From positions 11,353-75,352 of the forward strand of contig CAZIHR010000018.1 in assembly GCA_964538885.1 (NCBI GenBank): a stretch of DNA of 64,000 nt, given 5' to 3'. The position numbers and the translations under genes were made by a program. Of this stretch, positions 1 to 9,500 are shown in pieces. Source of the stretch: JAPOPJ01 sp964538885 (GTDB taxonomy: Archaea; Thermoproteota; Nitrososphaeria; Nitrososphaerales; Nitrosopumilaceae). The number at the start of each line of letters is the position of its first letter. The first letter of the stretch is position 1. The notes beneath the pieces were generated by a model. It searched no databases and had not been told where the DNA came from. It worked only from the letters and a program-made list of their open reading frames with translations.

Positions 1-2
1 TA

Positions 3-98
3 CAGTCAAATGCAATGCTTCTGGCAGCCGATGTTGACGACAAACCCTTTTGGTTGACGGTAAATGATGACGTGCCACTAGGAAGTCCAGTCAAGTAA
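3..98 (+). CDS. C-terminal end of a gene entering from the left edge (partial)
   Basis: An open frame runs from the first bases of the window to a TAA at 96-98 and would encode the last 31 residues of a protein ending in PLGSPVK. No upstream part is visible, so function cannot be assigned. The composition (D/V/T/P rich, with FWLTVNDDVPLG) would suit the tail of a secreted beta-rich protein, but that is a guess. Bases 99-294 hold nothing I can identify. Confidence 0.4.
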   Translation, partial: QSNAMLLAADVDDKPFWLTVNDDVPLGSPVK

Positions 99-294
99 TT
101 TCATTTACAAATGGATTCATACGTCTGTATTGCATTCGAGCATGTCGTTTATCTGGCATATGGCAAGTTGAAAGTTATACGTGGGAATACTCGGTAGATC
201 TTTTCAATTTATCTTGAGTGATGCTCACAAATGATTTCATCTCTACCAATCATTTTCATAGATATTGCAACGCAAATATTCTCTGATCGCCACT

Positions 295-753
295 TTAGTA
301 TTTCGGTTTAGTGTGAAGCAGAAATCCCAATGTTATTATCATGACGATTCCAAATACAAGAACTAGATTCTCAAGATCAGCTTCACGATATAATTGGTTT
401 GAAAATCCCTCTAGGATCATATTCAATAATTGAGCCGTAGATACTGATATCAATCCAAACGAGATCGGCAAATATCTGCGAATTTTTCTTACCAGTAGGA
501 ATGGCAACATGGAAGCACCGCTAACTGCACCTCCCATGACATGAATTATCTGATTATCTGAATCTGAACATATCATGTAACTTGAAAGTAGGTTGAGCTC
601 AATCACTTCAAAGCCTAACCACATGCATGCGATAACGTGTCCAACCTCATGCATAATTACACTTGGGATAAGTATTGACATGCCAATAATTACATGTAAC
701 AATATTGTGTAAATTCTACATCTTGTGTATTGTTCCATGATGACTGTTAACAT
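295..753 (-). CDS. Membrane protein with HExxH motif, M50-like metalloprotease candidate
   Basis: The 152-residue protein is mostly hydrophobic, with a first membrane segment at about residues 15-33 that runs straight into HEVGH (35-39), the zinc-binding and catalytic motif of metallopeptidases. Further hydrophobic segments follow around residues 70-90, 100-115 and 130-147. HExxH embedded in a membrane helix is the arrangement of site-2 proteases (M50), but the protein is short and I see no clear second motif with the third zinc ligand, so peptidase activity is an inference. A Met at residue 6 (MEQYTRC) is an alternative start. It stands alone on the minus strand. Confidence 0.6.
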   Translation of the reverse strand: MLTVIMEQYTRCRIYTILLHVIIGMSILIPSVIMHEVGHVIACMWLGFEVIELNLLSSYMICSDSDNQIIHVMGGAVSGASMLPFLLVRKIRRYLPISFGLISVSTAQLLNMILEGFSNQLYREADLENLVLVFGIVMIITLGFLLHTKPKY

Positions 754-1042
754 ATCTAATACCCTCTAAACGTATTTTGCAATCTCTTTGAGATGTCCTA
801 GATTCTTCTGTATGGTGATACATGCAAATAAATTTGAACATGTTGGGCGGTGTCAATAACTGTTAATGTTCTGCCTCATTTTCAGATGGTTTTTCTTGTC
901 ATATACTCAATCCATGCATAAAATTGACTAACTTTCAAAAACTATGTTAACAGTTACACTAAAAACCTTGTGACTGACTCAAACACGTCCTCAAGTTGTG
1001 GAATCACGGCAAAATGTGTTGGAATCTATAGATTTTAGATGT

Positions 1043-1090
1043 TGTGCATGCATGATCTTGCATGTTGACATTAACAAGATGACATGCACA
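1043..1090. repeat. Long inverted repeat downstream of tbp
   Basis: Arms TGTGCATG (1043-1050) plus ATCTTG (1055-1060) match CAAGAT (1075-1080) plus CATGCACA (1083-1090): a 14-bp stem with a 4/2 internal loop and a 14-nt apical loop. It lies 68 bp beyond the tbp stop codon, in the 404-bp gap 754-1157, which otherwise shows no gene. It could be a 3'-UTR hairpin of tbp or a protein-binding site. Confidence 0.6.
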
Positions 1091-1157
1091 ATTTAGGTCA
1101 TGTTGCCTGTGCATACTTTTCTTGAATAATATTTCAAACAGATATTGGTGTGTCAAA

Positions 1158-1724
1158 TCAGTCATAGATCATAAGGTTCTTCTCTTCTAGAAGAGCATGT
1201 AGGTTGTTTACTGACCTGTATACGTCTGGTTCTTTCTTGGCTCCTGTGCATACAAGCTTCCCAGAGGAGAACAGCAGTATCACTGTCTTTGGGTCAAGCA
1301 TTCTATGTATTAGTCCTGGAAACTGCTCTGGCTCGTACATGCTTCTGGGAAGAGTTCTTGCGGCCTGTTCAAGATGAATCTTTCCACCCAGATTGATTGA
1401 CGCTACTATATTCTGTATCTCTACTACTGCATCCTTTTTTACTTTGATTCCACCTCTGCGCAGCTTTTGCACAACAGTCTTGACTGCTTTTTTTGCCATC
1501 TCTTCTGACTTTGAACCAGTACACACCATCTTGCCAGATGTAAAGATCAGGGTAGCGGTTTTTGGGTTCTTTAGTCTGAAAACCAGTCCGGGGAACTGGT
1601 CGGGATGATATTCTACATCGGGAAAGGTCTTCGTAATCTCATTCAGATCCATCTTCTGATCAACCGATGCTGAGGCTACCACATTTTCTACGCTTACGAT
1701 GGGCTTGGTCTGTGGCATATTCAT
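1158..1724 (-). CDS. tbp: TATA-box-binding protein (TBP)
   Basis: TBP recognises the TATA element and recruits TFB and RNA polymerase. The 188-residue protein has the two imperfect direct repeats of the saddle: FPGLVFRL with KMVCTG in the first half and FPGLIHRM with KLVCTG in the second. The length matches archaeal TBPs. A short acidic C-terminus ends in MIYD. A TATA box centred at about 1748 is 24 nt upstream of the ATG, so the mRNA is probably leaderless. tfb lies 16 kb away in the same window. Confidence 0.97.
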   Translation of the reverse strand: MNMPQTKPIVSVENVVASASVDQKMDLNEITKTFPDVEYHPDQFPGLVFRLKNPKTATLIFTSGKMVCTGSKSEEMAKKAVKTVVQKLRRGGIKVKKDAVVEIQNIVASINLGGKIHLEQAARTLPRSMYEPEQFPGLIHRMLDPKTVILLFSSGKLVCTGAKKEPDVYRSVNNLHALLEEKNLMIYD

Positions 1725-1743
1725 GTTTTTTCTATATTAACTA

Positions 1744-1751
1744 TAATAAAA
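1744..1751 (-). promoter_or_regulatory. TATA box of tbp
   Basis: TTTTATTA on the minus strand, centred 24 nt upstream of the tbp ATG at 1724. This spacing places transcription start at or next to the start codon. Confidence 0.55.
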
Positions 1752-1859
1752 GCCCTCACCATAGTATTTTCCTTTATTTTGGATTTTTTTCACTACTGCC
1801 TGAAATTATAGATGCCAAAATGACGAATGATTTAATTTGGCTACATTCAAGTCTGTCAC

Positions 1860-2981
1860 ATGGATTTTACAAATCTTGATTTTGATCAGTTATTCGGATT
1901 TGGCGATGACAGTAACCCCCTGATGATGTTAATATGGATTATACCAATAATTGTTTTTGTTTTCTATGGACAGAGAATACAGCTGCAGATAACTTCTGGG
2001 GAGATCAAAAAAGGAATTAAAAAACTGGATCTATACAGGACCGAATCTAGGAGGGATCTACTCGACTACATTCAAAAGACTGCCAGCCCGCAAAATGATC
2101 CGTCAGGCAAGATCGACAGATTTCTTGATTACTTTACAATTATGCCAGTTAACATGGATCCACATGGAATAATGACAAAAATTCGACATGTGGTACGTTC
2201 TAGAGAGGATTACTCCAGAGAACATGTAAAGTCACTCTTTCCACATGTGGGCGATCTTGAGCTGACTCGTATTCAGACATTGCTTGAAATTGCAACCACA
2301 CTACAAATGCTCCACAAGATCATCACACACATGTTCCTTACTGCCAAGAAACAGAATAACTATCCGTTGATCCTACCACTGCAGATGATTCTTCCCTTCC
2401 TAATGGAAGAAGCTGAAGCTATGAAGAGTGCGATCCCTGCATTCAAAATGGGGCAACCCATAGGTGACGGGATCGGTCCTATGGTGGTGGGTAGTATGAT
2501 GCTTGATACTAAAAAGGATCTAGTGTCCTTTCAGACTGTTCTTGGTATAACTGAATTTGATGGACGCAAGTTGTTCTTATTGAAAGCTGAGGGGCCAGGA
2601 TCGACGGTGGGTCGACCTGGAGATGCTGTAGAATCCATCATCAAGAGAAATGACATATCTGCTATAATTATGATTGATGCAGCACTGAAGATGGAGGGCG
2701 AGGACTCTGCTACCATTGCCCAAGGATTTGGTGCTGCTATAGGCGGCATTGGCACAGAAAGATATCAGATTGAGGAGATTGCGACAAAAAATGACATTCC
2801 GATATTTTCGCTTATCGTAAAACAGTCTGTCAAGGAAGCCATTACTCTGATGAGTAAAGAGATAGCATTTCAAGCAGATCATGTACGAGCTCGTGTATAT
2901 GAAATGATCCATGATAATACGAAACAAGAACAGTCCGTGTTGGTGATAGGTGTAGGAAACACAGTTGGAGTACCACAATGA
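1860..2981 (+). CDS. DUF1512 family membrane-anchored protein
   Basis: This 373-residue protein matches my recollection of the archaeal DUF1512 family, whose function is unknown. It has one N-terminal transmembrane segment (about residues 21-37, IWIIPIIVFVFY) after an acidic leader and a large soluble part. The C-terminal half is glycine-rich and Rossmann-like, with repeated short GIG/GVG turns and AIIMIDAALKMEG. A TATA-like TTTAATTT at 1831-1838 lies 26 nt before the ATG, again suggesting a leaderless mRNA. Its stop overlaps the start of a zinc microprotein (ATGA), so the two are probably translated together. Confidence 0.8.
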   Translation: MDFTNLDFDQLFGFGDDSNPLMMLIWIIPIIVFVFYGQRIQLQITSGEIKKGIKKLDLYRTESRRDLLDYIQKTASPQNDPSGKIDRFLDYFTIMPVNMDPHGIMTKIRHVVRSREDYSREHVKSLFPHVGDLELTRIQTLLEIATTLQMLHKIITHMFLTAKKQNNYPLILPLQMILPFLMEEAEAMKSAIPAFKMGQPIGDGIGPMVVGSMMLDTKKDLVSFQTVLGITEFDGRKLFLLKAEGPGSTVGRPGDAVESIIKRNDISAIIMIDAALKMEGEDSATIAQGFGAAIGGIGTERYQIEEIATKNDIPIFSLIVKQSVKEAITLMSKEIAFQADHVRARVYEMIHDNTKQEQSVLVIGVGNTVGVPQ

Positions 2982-3157
2982 TATTCTCCAAGGAAAAAAT
3001 CACTATTGCATATACTGTTGAAAAATGCTTTCAGTGCGGTACGGAAAGAAAGAGAGAGTTTGTGGAAGGTGATGTCCTATTCACCAAAACGATAAAGTGC
3101 AATTCTTGCGACAATATGGTTGTTATAGACAAAATTTTTGGTGAAATAATCGAGTAA
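2978..3157 (+). CDS. Zinc-ribbon microprotein, 59 aa
   Basis: A 59-codon frame starts at the ATG inside the ATGA overlap with the DUF1512 stop codon and ends at TAA 3155-3157. It carries CFQC (Cys17, Cys20) and CNSC (Cys41, Cys44), a complete four-cysteine zinc knuckle pair, flanked by beta-strand-like sequence. The overlap implies translational coupling and a shared job with the DUF1512 protein. Function is unknown. Confidence 0.75.
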   Translation: MIFSKEKITIAYTVEKCFQCGTERKREFVEGDVLFTKTIKCNSCDNMVVIDKIFGEIIE

Positions 3158-3465
3158 ATGACCTACTAGATATTTCCTCTGCATTGCCTTTTAGTTACAT
3201 ACTGTGTGGTGACTGATATGGATATTAGACAATCTTAGGCACGTCGACCCAACCACAACTTGGCATACTATACACAACTCTTCATCATACCAACTGCCTT
3301 ATACAGCACGTTTGTCATCCTAATTTGTAGCATTTACCCCTCATAAATGGGTTGTACTCTATATGGTATTGTTTTGTAACTATACTAATTGACAAACTTT
3401 TGCTTTGATTTATGGTAGCATGGGCTTTTCAACAAATCTATAAACTGCTATGGTGCTGTATAATT

Positions 3466-5040
3466 ATGCATGATGTATTAAATTCCTACTTGCATGATAT
3501 GGTTCGTGTATGTCGATCTCACAACTTGTTGCCGTTACTCTTGATTGCAATTTCTGTTACTTTGCTTGTAGTCACCCTGCCAGATGACACGTTGGCTAGT
3601 TATTACAAGGCCCCAACCAAACCAACCAATCTTACTATAATACCTGCAAATGAGTCTGTCGAGTTATCTTGGAATGCCCCTACATATTCAGGAAGCTCCG
3701 ACATCATTGACTATAAAATATTTTACAAAGAGGCCAGCATGAATATTGCCCAGTGGATCAGAGTTAATGATGGAGTAAATACAAATACGACTGTAAAAAT
3801 AGATGGTCTGAATAACGGTACATATTATTACTTTGCAGTATCAGCCATGAATGAAGTACGTACCAGTGTTTCGGCTCGTACGTCAGGCACACCAGGAATC
3901 CCGGGTGCGCCTACTGAGTTGTTAACCATAAGCAGAGACTCACATGTGAGAGTATCTTGGAAACCTCATGATGTCACCGGTGGCTCTGCCCTATCTGATT
4001 TTATAATTCAATACAAGAAAAATACTGATAGTGAGTTCATTACTTTTGAAGATGGAAAAAGCACAAACGATTGGGCAGTTGTGACAGGTCTTACCAATGG
4101 CATCACCTATGATTTTCGAATTGCAGCAAGGAACCAAGCGAATCAGGGAACGTGGTCCGTCACGGTTGCTGCCACGCCAGGAACCGTACCTAGCGTCCCG
4201 ACCGAATTGACAGCTATATCTGGTGATGGTTCTGTAAAGCTCTCATGGACGACACCCGTAGATATCGGCGGCTCCAGCATAACCGAGTATACTGTAACGC
4301 GTAGATACCATGAATCAGGTATCACTTCAGCATGGTATATTGTCTGGAACGGCAAGAACACCACTGCTACAGTATCAGATCTAGTAAACGGTAGACACTA
4401 CGAATTTAGTGTGGCCGCACTTAATTCCTACGGTATGGGGCCAAGTACTAGTGCGTCGGCCATCGCAGGGGCACCAGGCATCCCGACGGATCTGAAAGCC
4501 ATCGCAGGATTTGAGCAGGTCACCCTCTCTTGGACGGTCCCTACAAACAACGGTGGCTCTGCCATAACTGATTATGTGGTGCAGTATAGAGTAGGCACTA
4601 ATGAATTCCAAACGTTTGCCGATAAGAAGAATACATCCACTACAGTAACTATAACTGACTTGGATCCGGGATTGGAATATTCATTCAGGGTCGCGGCAGT
4701 CAATGATTTAGCCACCGGATTCTGGTCATATACAGCATCTGCAACGCCTAAATCGAGCGTGCCTGGCTATGTGACTGGTGTATGGGCGGACACTAGTATT
4801 ACCTTACAGACTACTCTACACTGGAAAGCTCCCACTTACACGGGTATCTCTGACATAACTGATTATACAATACAGTACAAACAAGAGGATGCAAAAGTGT
4901 GGACCTCACTCAACGACGACATATCTACGAACACAACAGCTACTGTGACAGGCTTGACTGAAAATGTGACGTACGAATACAGGATTGCAGCAGTAAACTC
5001 TGCAGGTGCGGGGCCCTGGTTTGTCATCCTTGTTTTGTAG
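3466..5040 (+). CDS. Secreted protein with five fibronectin type III domains
   Basis: After an N-terminal hydrophobic segment (LLPLLLIAISVTLLVV, about residues 21-36; signal peptide or anchor), the protein consists of five consecutive FN3 domains of about 90 residues. Each has the hallmarks P-x-x-P-T-(N/E/D)-L, a V-x-L-S-W strand, I-x-x-Y and Y-x-(F/Y)-x-V-x-A-x-N. No enzyme domain is present, so a role in adhesion or the cell envelope is likely. The frame is open from a TTG at 3412, but a TATA element (CTATAAA, 3438-3444) lies 25 nt before the ATG at 3466, which I chose. The last domain ends at its final strand with WFVILVL and no C-terminal anchor, so the protein may be released. Confidence 0.8.
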   Translation: MHDVLNSYLHDMVRVCRSHNLLPLLLIAISVTLLVVTLPDDTLASYYKAPTKPTNLTIIPANESVELSWNAPTYSGSSDIIDYKIFYKEASMNIAQWIRVNDGVNTNTTVKIDGLNNGTYYYFAVSAMNEVRTSVSARTSGTPGIPGAPTELLTISRDSHVRVSWKPHDVTGGSALSDFIIQYKKNTDSEFITFEDGKSTNDWAVVTGLTNGITYDFRIAARNQANQGTWSVTVAATPGTVPSVPTELTAISGDGSVKLSWTTPVDIGGSSITEYTVTRRYHESGITSAWYIVWNGKNTTATVSDLVNGRHYEFSVAALNSYGMGPSTSASAIAGAPGIPTDLKAIAGFEQVTLSWTVPTNNGGSAITDYVVQYRVGTNEFQTFADKKNTSTTVTITDLDPGLEYSFRVAAVNDLATGFWSYTASATPKSSVPGYVTGVWADTSITLQTTLHWKAPTYTGISDITDYTIQYKQEDAKVWTSLNDDISTNTTATVTGLTENVTYEYRIAAVNSAGAGPWFVILVL

Positions 5041-5169
5041 TGAATAAAAGCGGTTCTCAATTTTCTGTTTTTACAAGCTTTTGATTCAACCTTCAAAAGT
5101 ATATCATTTACACTGCATACATTTTTTGCAGCTGGATATGTGATATTTATCATACAACTTTAGATACAC

Positions 5170-6087
5170 TTAGGTATGTCTGCCTGTGGCGGGAACTTGG
5201 TATGTGGTAATCGTGACTCCGTTATCATTTGGAATAAAAGTGTGTTCTGCCTGCGCTACATTCTGTCCGTTTATCTCGATCAGTATCGGATATGCTTGAA
5301 TTGCTTTTTTCTTGACCAAGTAATTCAGCAACTCATTAGCTTTTCTGACATCCCATTTTTTTGTAAGCCATCTTAGTGCAAATGGCAACATGTTAAATTC
5401 TTTCCATATGTAATCCAAAAGTTCGTCTGCTTCTTTATCTTTCGTCTTCTTTCTTGTATTCAACGCAAAGATATTTTTGATTTTTCCATTCCTTACAAAT
5501 CCGCCTCCCTCTGCTGTGGTCACAAATGGCTCACACGCGTATGCTGAATCTCCAGACAATAAAAAACCCCCAAATATATGCATGTTTGGAATTGTTTTGC
5601 CTGCGTGGATGGTGTATCTGTCCAATGAGTGTCCGCTGAGATTTGCAATTGGCTTAAAGCCCATTTTTTTGATGGATGTCTCTATCGTTCTACCTACATC
5701 ACTTGCCTTGACCCCTGTTTTAATCATGGACATTGCTCTGCTTAACGCGTCCTCTGCAGCTTGTATAATCCTACTAAAGCTTATGTCGTTGCATATGGTC
5801 ACCGCCGTATCTGCAATGTATCCGTTAATGTGTGCCCCTAGATCTATTTTTACAAGATCTGTGTCCTTGATTACTATGGGATCGTCAGGTTCTGCAGTAT
5901 AGTGGGCTGCAACTTCGTTGATACTTGCATTAACTGGAAACGCGCATTTTGCACCCCTTTTGATTATCTCGCCTTCGATCTCCTCACATATCTCGTAGAC
6001 CGTTCTCCCAACAAGATTCTTCTTTCTTACATCTTCCCTGACTTCTCCTGCAATCCTTCCTGCTTTGAGATAATCTTCTGTCTGCAC
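5170..6087 (-). CDS. map: Methionine aminopeptidase, type II
   Basis: Removes the N-terminal Met from new proteins. The five metal ligands of the M24 fold are recognisable: two Asp in KIDLG...IADTA, His in SGHSL, Glu in CEPF and Glu in QAEHTF. The type II (archaeal/eukaryotic) insertion is present between the last His and Glu. The frame is open to an ATG at 6129, but a TATA box at 6108-6115 lies 25 nt upstream of a GTG at 6087, from which the protein would begin MQTEDYLKAG, as archaeal MAPs usually do. The upstream ATG lies before the TATA box, so I took GTG 6087. It diverges from tRNA-Pro. Confidence 0.93.
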   Translation of the reverse strand: MQTEDYLKAGRIAGEVREDVRKKNLVGRTVYEICEEIEGEIIKRGAKCAFPVNASINEVAAHYTAEPDDPIVIKDTDLVKIDLGAHINGYIADTAVTICNDISFSRIIQAAEDALSRAMSMIKTGVKASDVGRTIETSIKKMGFKPIANLSGHSLDRYTIHAGKTIPNMHIFGGFLLSGDSAYACEPFVTTAEGGGFVRNGKIKNIFALNTRKKTKDKEADELLDYIWKEFNMLPFALRWLTKKWDVRKANELLNYLVKKKAIQAYPILIEINGQNVAQAEHTFIPNDNGVTITTYQVPATGRHT

Positions 6088-6107
6088 GACTCTGTTTGCC
6101 GACGTGC

Positions 6108-6115
6108 CTTTAAAA
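6108..6115 (-). promoter_or_regulatory. TATA box of map
   Basis: TTTTAAAG on the minus strand, 25 nt upstream of the GTG at 6087. It decides the start of map, because the longer frame would begin upstream of this promoter. Confidence 0.55.
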
Positions 6116-6130
6116 TGGTTGTCTGTCAAG

Positions 6131-6138
6131 CTTAAATT
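6131..6138 (+). promoter_or_regulatory. TATA box of tRNA-Pro
   Basis: CTTAAATT centred 25 nt upstream of the first base of tRNA-Pro. It sits back to back with the map TATA box in a compact divergent promoter. Confidence 0.5.
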
Positions 6139-6159
6139 GGGTCATCCTTACGGGTTACT

Positions 6160-6236
6160 GGGATCGTAGTCTAGCTTGGTATGATTCTGCGTTTGGGACG
6201 CAGAGGTCGCGCGTTCAAATCTCGCCGGTCCCACCA
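6160..6236 (+). tRNA. tRNA-Pro (anticodon TGG), CCA encoded
   Basis: The acceptor stem GGGATCG pairs with CGGTCCC, followed by discriminator A and an encoded CCA (6234-6236). The anticodon stem CTGCG/CGCAG encloses TTTGGGA, giving anticodon TGG. The T loop TTCAAAT is standard. The T stem GCGCG/CTCGC has one C-T mismatch. No intron. Confidence 0.95.
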
Positions 6237-6537
6237 TGATCACTACCTTCTTATCGAGTAATATGTCCCAAGAGTCTGCCGGGCAATGAAGATGAGTTAG
6301 AGTTGCGATTTTTGATGAAATGATTTGTGAATACTGAGCCACGGCATGATTTGTAATTGTGCTAATCTGTACTTTGTAAATAGTGGTGACTGGCATGTTT
6401 GTGCCTATATCTACACATTTTTACGGTTGACTCCCACTAATCCGACGCTCTCATACATATGACTTTAACAACTAGCTCAACTTTTACTCAATTTCACTCT
6501 AAAATGACTCTGTTGCCACTGTTAGGTGAATCTTACC

Positions 6538-9500
6538 ATGAATCCGAGTATAGCTGTTTTGTTTATTGTGCCTTTTTTGGCATATCTTCCAATATCCGTT
6601 GATGCTCAATTGTCAGCCGATCATGTAGTAATTAACGAACTTGATACAAACCCATCACTTGACCTTTCGGGGCCTACCTTTGGATGGGTGGAATTGTACA
6701 ATCCTACTAGTGGTATGATGGACATTGGTGACTGGGAGATTATATCTGCTACCACGGAGATATCTTTATCGGTGCCCACGGGAACGACGCTCAAACCAAA
6801 TGAATTCATGATCTTCTCACACAATACTGCATGGTTTACCAACATTGATGAGACAGTAGAACTGCATGACAGTAATGGTGTGGTGATTGATGCAACCCCA
6901 CAACTCACAGACTTGCACAACAATGCATTGTCTTGGCAAAGAATTCATGACGGCCACGACCTTGACTCTGATGATGACTGGCGTTTTGCTCAATCTGTCC
7001 CCGGCGAATCCAACTCAAAGACATACCTGAAGGAAACCGGAGTCACTGTATCCATCGTATCTGATAAGGACACTTATACAATGGGCGAGACTGCAAAACT
7101 TGAAGGACGTGTATCTGAGCAGATTTTTAAGATGTCGCCTTTTCTCTCTCCTGAACCGATAATTCTGACAGTATCTGGCCCGGCTTATCATCACACAGAG
7201 CTGTTTTATCCGGATCGCAACAACAGCTTTGAAACTACAGTCAAAATACATAAGGTACTTGGCATTGATGTGGGTAATTACAATGTCTTTGTATCGTACG
7301 CCGGAGCTACCTCTCAAACTACTTTTGTAATAAATACTATAGTTCCAATTATCCCTGAATCACATAAAGATACACTTTTGCTGTCCACTGACAAGACAGA
7401 GTACGTCCCCGGTCAGACAGTCAAGATTGCAGGACAAGTCAGTACAGTGATTCCATTTGAAGGACTTGTATTTCGAGTATCTGATCCACTAGGCAATTTG
7501 GTAGCATCCGGCAATCTATTTCCTACGGGCAACAAGTTTTCCACAACCGTCTTTCTAACTAGTCTTCAACCTGTATATGGCACATATGAGATATTTGGCA
7601 TGTATTCTGAGCAGTCATACACTGCATCGTTTGATTTGGTTTCTAACACAAAGGATGATGCCACAATCTCACTTCAGACGGACAGAAAAGTGTACGGGCT
7701 TGGTGACACTGTTAAGATCACTGGTAGCCTGAATACGCATTGGATTCAAGCACTAAATCTTGAAATTTCACAGACAAAAAATATTGCCTTGGGAGTTAGT
7801 AGCATTCCTAGTGGTGGTACTGTCTTGAAAATACTTGATGCTGTCAGGTTAGATGGTGATGGGAGCTTTAAATATGAATTTACTATACCTCGAGGAACTG
7901 ACAGGCTTGGTGACTATATAATCAAGGTTTCAGGTGATATTGGTTCTATAATTAAGTCATTTACGGTGTCAGAACATCCTGATACATATGTGTCTCCAAG
8001 TGGCTCCCTGATGCTGGTTACTGACAGTTTGTCTTATGAGCTGAATGACACGATGGTGATTATCGGCAAAATCCCTGACTCTGCTCTACACTTTGGTACA
8101 TCTGTGGTAAATCTTACAATCCGTGACGATGATGGATCTGCCATCGGAGTCAAATTCACTGCCATTCCAGATCAGTCAGGCAGATTTTCATTTGAAATTC
8201 CTGTATCTAACTCACTTTATGATGCTGGAAGTCATACTGTTGAGGTCACCTACCAGAACTTGTCACAGTCTGCCACAATAGAGTTCACTGATATCATTGG
8301 AGAAAGGGGATTCTTTATCACCACTGACAAGCAGATCTATGGACTGTCCGATACCGTTAGTCTTACTGGTGTACTACCTCACACTGGGGAGAACACAGTG
8401 GTGATCTCATTGACCAAACCTGGCGGAACTATAATAAATTCTGGGACGCGCGTTGACAACCAGAAATTCACTTGGACATGGCCAACACCAACATTTGCAA
8501 CACCTACCTCATTCAAGTCTACCAATGACAGATCCATCATTGCATCCAACTTGGGTGTGTACAAGATAACTGCAACAAATGGTGCCTTCTCTGATACTGT
8601 CTTCTTCACGGTATCCGCTAATCCTGATGCCGATGTTACACACAAACCACTAATTCTAAGTACTGCAAAGTCATCTTATATGGCAGGTGAAAAATTATTG
8701 GTAACCGGTTATGTCCTCCAAAAGGATCGAGGTGACCAAGGATTATCTATACCTCCTGCTGTCAAGATAACAATTCTGCCCGGCAAATTATATGGTGCAC
8801 CTATTTTTGAAGCATCTGTGTATCCTGACCCTGGAGGTAATTTTAAGAGCCAATTTGACCTGCCACCTGCCATCTTTGCGGAGGGACAATATATGGCAAG
8901 GGCCACTTATGCCAACATGTCAGCCGAATCCTCATTTGACGTGATAAATGAATTTGCTATTGGGGTCGTCGGAGATGTCGATCTCATACTATCTACAGAC
9001 AAGCAGACATATAATTTGGGTGATCTTGTAACTGTAACTGGCAAACTGAGCCGAATAATTCATCTTGACAAGTTTGATGTCAGCGTAACCAAAAAATCTG
9101 AACATGAGATTACCTGCGGCTCTATCATATGTGGAAAGCATTTGGGTCCGGTAACTAATATACCGCCATCCCCATCTGGTTCGTTTACCTATGAATATAT
9201 GATAGGTGATACTCCATCTGATGCTGGATTCTATGAAATAATCGTAGATGCTGGTTTTGACACGAAATCCATCCTGTTTGAAGTGATCCCAAAACCTTCA
9301 ATTGAGGTACCAGAATCTGAATCTTATACAGTTATAGAAAAATTCAATCGTATACCAGATTCACATACAGTCATACAGGTTTCCACCAAAATCTCAGAAA
9401 ATGGTGATGCCTTACACCCGCGAGTGCTGTCCGGCTCCGTAGTGACTCCCTCAGCGTCGGATCAGCCACACGTAAACCTTGCCGTATATACTGCATCTGG

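Noticed and set aside
3412..3465. Longer N-terminus for the FN3 protein from TTG 3412
   Set aside because: The TATA element at 3438-3444 would lie inside the coding sequence; the ATG at 3466 fits a leaderless start.
5041..5169. Continuation of the FN3 protein after its stop through a frameshift
   Set aside because: No FN3-like sequence appears in any frame after 5040; the last domain is essentially complete.
6280..6345. Possible C/D-box guide RNA (GATGAG, TGATGA and CTGA boxes after tRNA-Pro)
   Set aside because: The first C box is imperfect and no D' box or guide match could be tested by eye; such short boxes occur often by chance.
6148..6396. 82-codon minus-strand ORF ending in a protein tail like VGPARFERATSAS
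   Set aside because: It runs antisense through tRNA-Pro. This is the well-known false protein encoded opposite tRNA T arms.
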